A stretch of DNA of 64,000 bases from an uncultured Agrobacterium sp. (GTDB lineage: Bacteria > Pseudomonadota > Alphaproteobacteria > Rhizobiales > Rhizobiaceae). Each line of letters begins with the position of its first letter. Positions within the stretch are counted from its first letter, which is position 1. The translations under genes were made by a program, and so were the position numbers. A model generated the notes under the pieces. The model was not told the origin of the DNA, ran no database searches, and worked only from the letters and a program-made list of their open reading frames with translations. The stretch lies in assembly GCA_913777615.1 (NCBI GenBank), contig CAJYTK010000021.1:124001-188000 (forward strand). The letters are read 5' to 3'. Shown here piece after piece: positions 63,139 through 64,000 of the stretch.

Positions 63139-64000
63139 ATGACGGAACTGAGGATTGCCGCCGATGTGGTCGGTCGCGAAAACGAGAAGCGCGCGAAGGC
63201 TCATGAGGCCGACTATTCGGCTCTCGGTGAACATCTGTCGCGCCGCAATGTCGATATCCATGCAATTACCGCCAAGGTCGCAGAATTTTTCGTCGCCGTT
63301 CCCTCCTGGGGGGTCGGCACCGGTGGGACCCGCTTTGCACGATTTCCGGGCCTGGGTGAACCACGCGGTATCTTCGACAAGCTGGACGACTGTGCCGTCA
63401 TCAACCAGCTGACGGCTGCCACGCCGACCGTCTCTCTCCATATCCCGTGGGATAAGGAAGATCCTGCAAGGCTGAAATTGCACGCCGACGCCCTTGGCCT
63501 CGGCTTCGATGCGATGAATTCTAATACCTTCTCCGACGGTGCGGATCAGCAGCATTCCTACAAATATGGCTCGTTGAGCCACACGGATGCTGCAACGCGC
63601 CAGCAGGCCGTCGAGCACAACATCGAATGCATCGAGATCGGTAGAGCACTTGGCTCTAAAGCCCTGACCGTCTGGATCGGCGACGGCTCGAATTTCCCAG
63701 GCCAAAGCAATTTCACCAAAAGCTTCGAGCGCTACCTTGCCGGGATGGCCGAGATCTACAAGGCTTTGCCGGACGACTGGCGGATTTTCTCCGAACACAA
63801 GATGTATGAGCCTGCCTTTTACTCGACCGTGGTGCAAGACTGGGGCACGAATTACCTGATCGCCAACACGCTGGGTGAGAAGGCCTTCTGCCTTGTCGAT
63901 CTTGGGCATCATGCACCCAACACCAATATCGAGATGATCGTCGCGCGTCTGATCCAGTTCGGCAAGCTCGGCGGCTTCCACTTCAACGATAGCAAGTATG
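63139..64000 (+). CDS. rhaI: L-rhamnose isomerase, partial (cut by window end)
   Basis: The first 287 residues of a TIM-barrel sugar isomerase converting L-rhamnose to L-rhamnulose are present. The rhizobial family opens with IAADVVGRENEKRAKAHEADY. Metal-binding segments are readable: FSEHKMYEP, then VDLGHHAPN, then GGFHFNDSKY at the very end. The start is ATG at 63139 behind GGGAGGATG. The reading frame is open to the last base, and the C-terminus (more than 100 residues expected) lies outside. Confidence 0.92.
   Translation, partial: MTELRIAADVVGRENEKRAKAHEADYSALGEHLSRRNVDIHAITAKVAEFFVAVPSWGVGTGGTRFARFPGLGEPRGIFDKLDDCAVINQLTAATPTVSLHIPWDKEDPARLKLHADALGLGFDAMNSNTFSDGADQQHSYKYGSLSHTDAATRQQAVEHNIECIEIGRALGSKALTVWIGDGSNFPGQSNFTKSFERYLAGMAEIYKALPDDWRIFSEHKMYEPAFYSTVVQDWGTNYLIANTLGEKAFCLVDLGHHAPNTNIEMIVARLIQFGKLGGFHFNDSKY

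Noticed and set aside
1-64000. CRISPR array, tRNA/rRNA genes, transposase or phage genes
   Set aside because: I saw no regularly spaced repeats, no tRNA cloverleaf, no conserved rRNA stretch and no transposase or integrase motif. A tRNA-finder run would be the decisive check.

Overview
The window reads as a catabolic region of an alphaproteobacterium of the Rhizobiaceae (Rhizobium/Agrobacterium/Sinorhizobium relatives). The basis is a GC-rich sequence, a rhamnose locus with the rhaRSTPQMK / rhaDI layout known from Rhizobium leguminosarum, a LysR-type PcaQ next to pca genes, and many ABC uptake operons each beside its own regulator. I see no rRNA, tRNA, CRISPR array, insertion sequence or phage gene. 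Placement on a megaplasmid or second chromosome is plausible, but the sequence does not show it.

Layout. (1) 0.3-3.1 kb: an EmrAB-type efflux pair. (2) 3.2-14.7 kb: an acid-sugar catabolic region. It holds a DUF1537 four-carbon acid sugar kinase, a GntR/FCD regulator, an iron-dependent alcohol dehydrogenase, a PdxA2-type dehydrogenase, a cytoplasmic sialidase-like protein, a dipeptide/opine-type ABC importer and a DapA-fold aldolase. The substrate is unknown. (3) 14.8-22.3 kb: a sugar system in which a ROK regulator, a Gfo/Idh oxidoreductase and a ThuA-like protein diverge from a four-gene CUT1 sugar importer, much like thuEFGKAB. (4) 22.3-26 kb: a gene-poor stretch with an orphan DUF3829 lipoprotein and an ArsB-like permease. 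(5) 26-49 kb: an aromatic island. It holds PcaQ, a fused PcaD-PcaC, PcaHG and PcaB; an amino-acid-type ABC importer with catabolic AroE, AroQ and a 3-dehydroshikimate dehydratase fusion under a TetR regulator; an aromatic-acid MFS transporter; a MarR regulator with aldehyde dehydrogenase, hydroxycinnamoyl-CoA hydratase-lyase and CoA ligase; PobA; and an IclR regulator with PcaIJF. (6) 49-53.3 kb: an RpiR regulator, an MFS transporter, a GAF protein and an amidohydrolase. (7) 53.4-64 kb: the L-rhamnose locus, cut by the window end inside rhaI.

How it works together. In the aromatic island two routes meet at protocatechuate: quinate/shikimate through dehydroquinate and dehydroshikimate, and p-coumarate through 4-hydroxybenzaldehyde and 4-hydroxybenzoate. 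Protocatechuate is then ring-cleaved and taken to succinyl-CoA and acetyl-CoA, all with genes present here. No vanillate demethylase is visible, so p-coumarate fits better than ferulate as the complete substrate. Each block carries its own regulator and, in several cases, a clear operator-like repeat: tandem GCTAT-N5-ATAGC for MarR, a 9-bp inverted repeat for IclR, a 16-bp motif shared by two promoters for TetR, and a repeat embedding both -35 boxes for RhaR.

A recurring structural feature is a strong hairpin directly after each of the three operon-leading substrate-binding protein genes.
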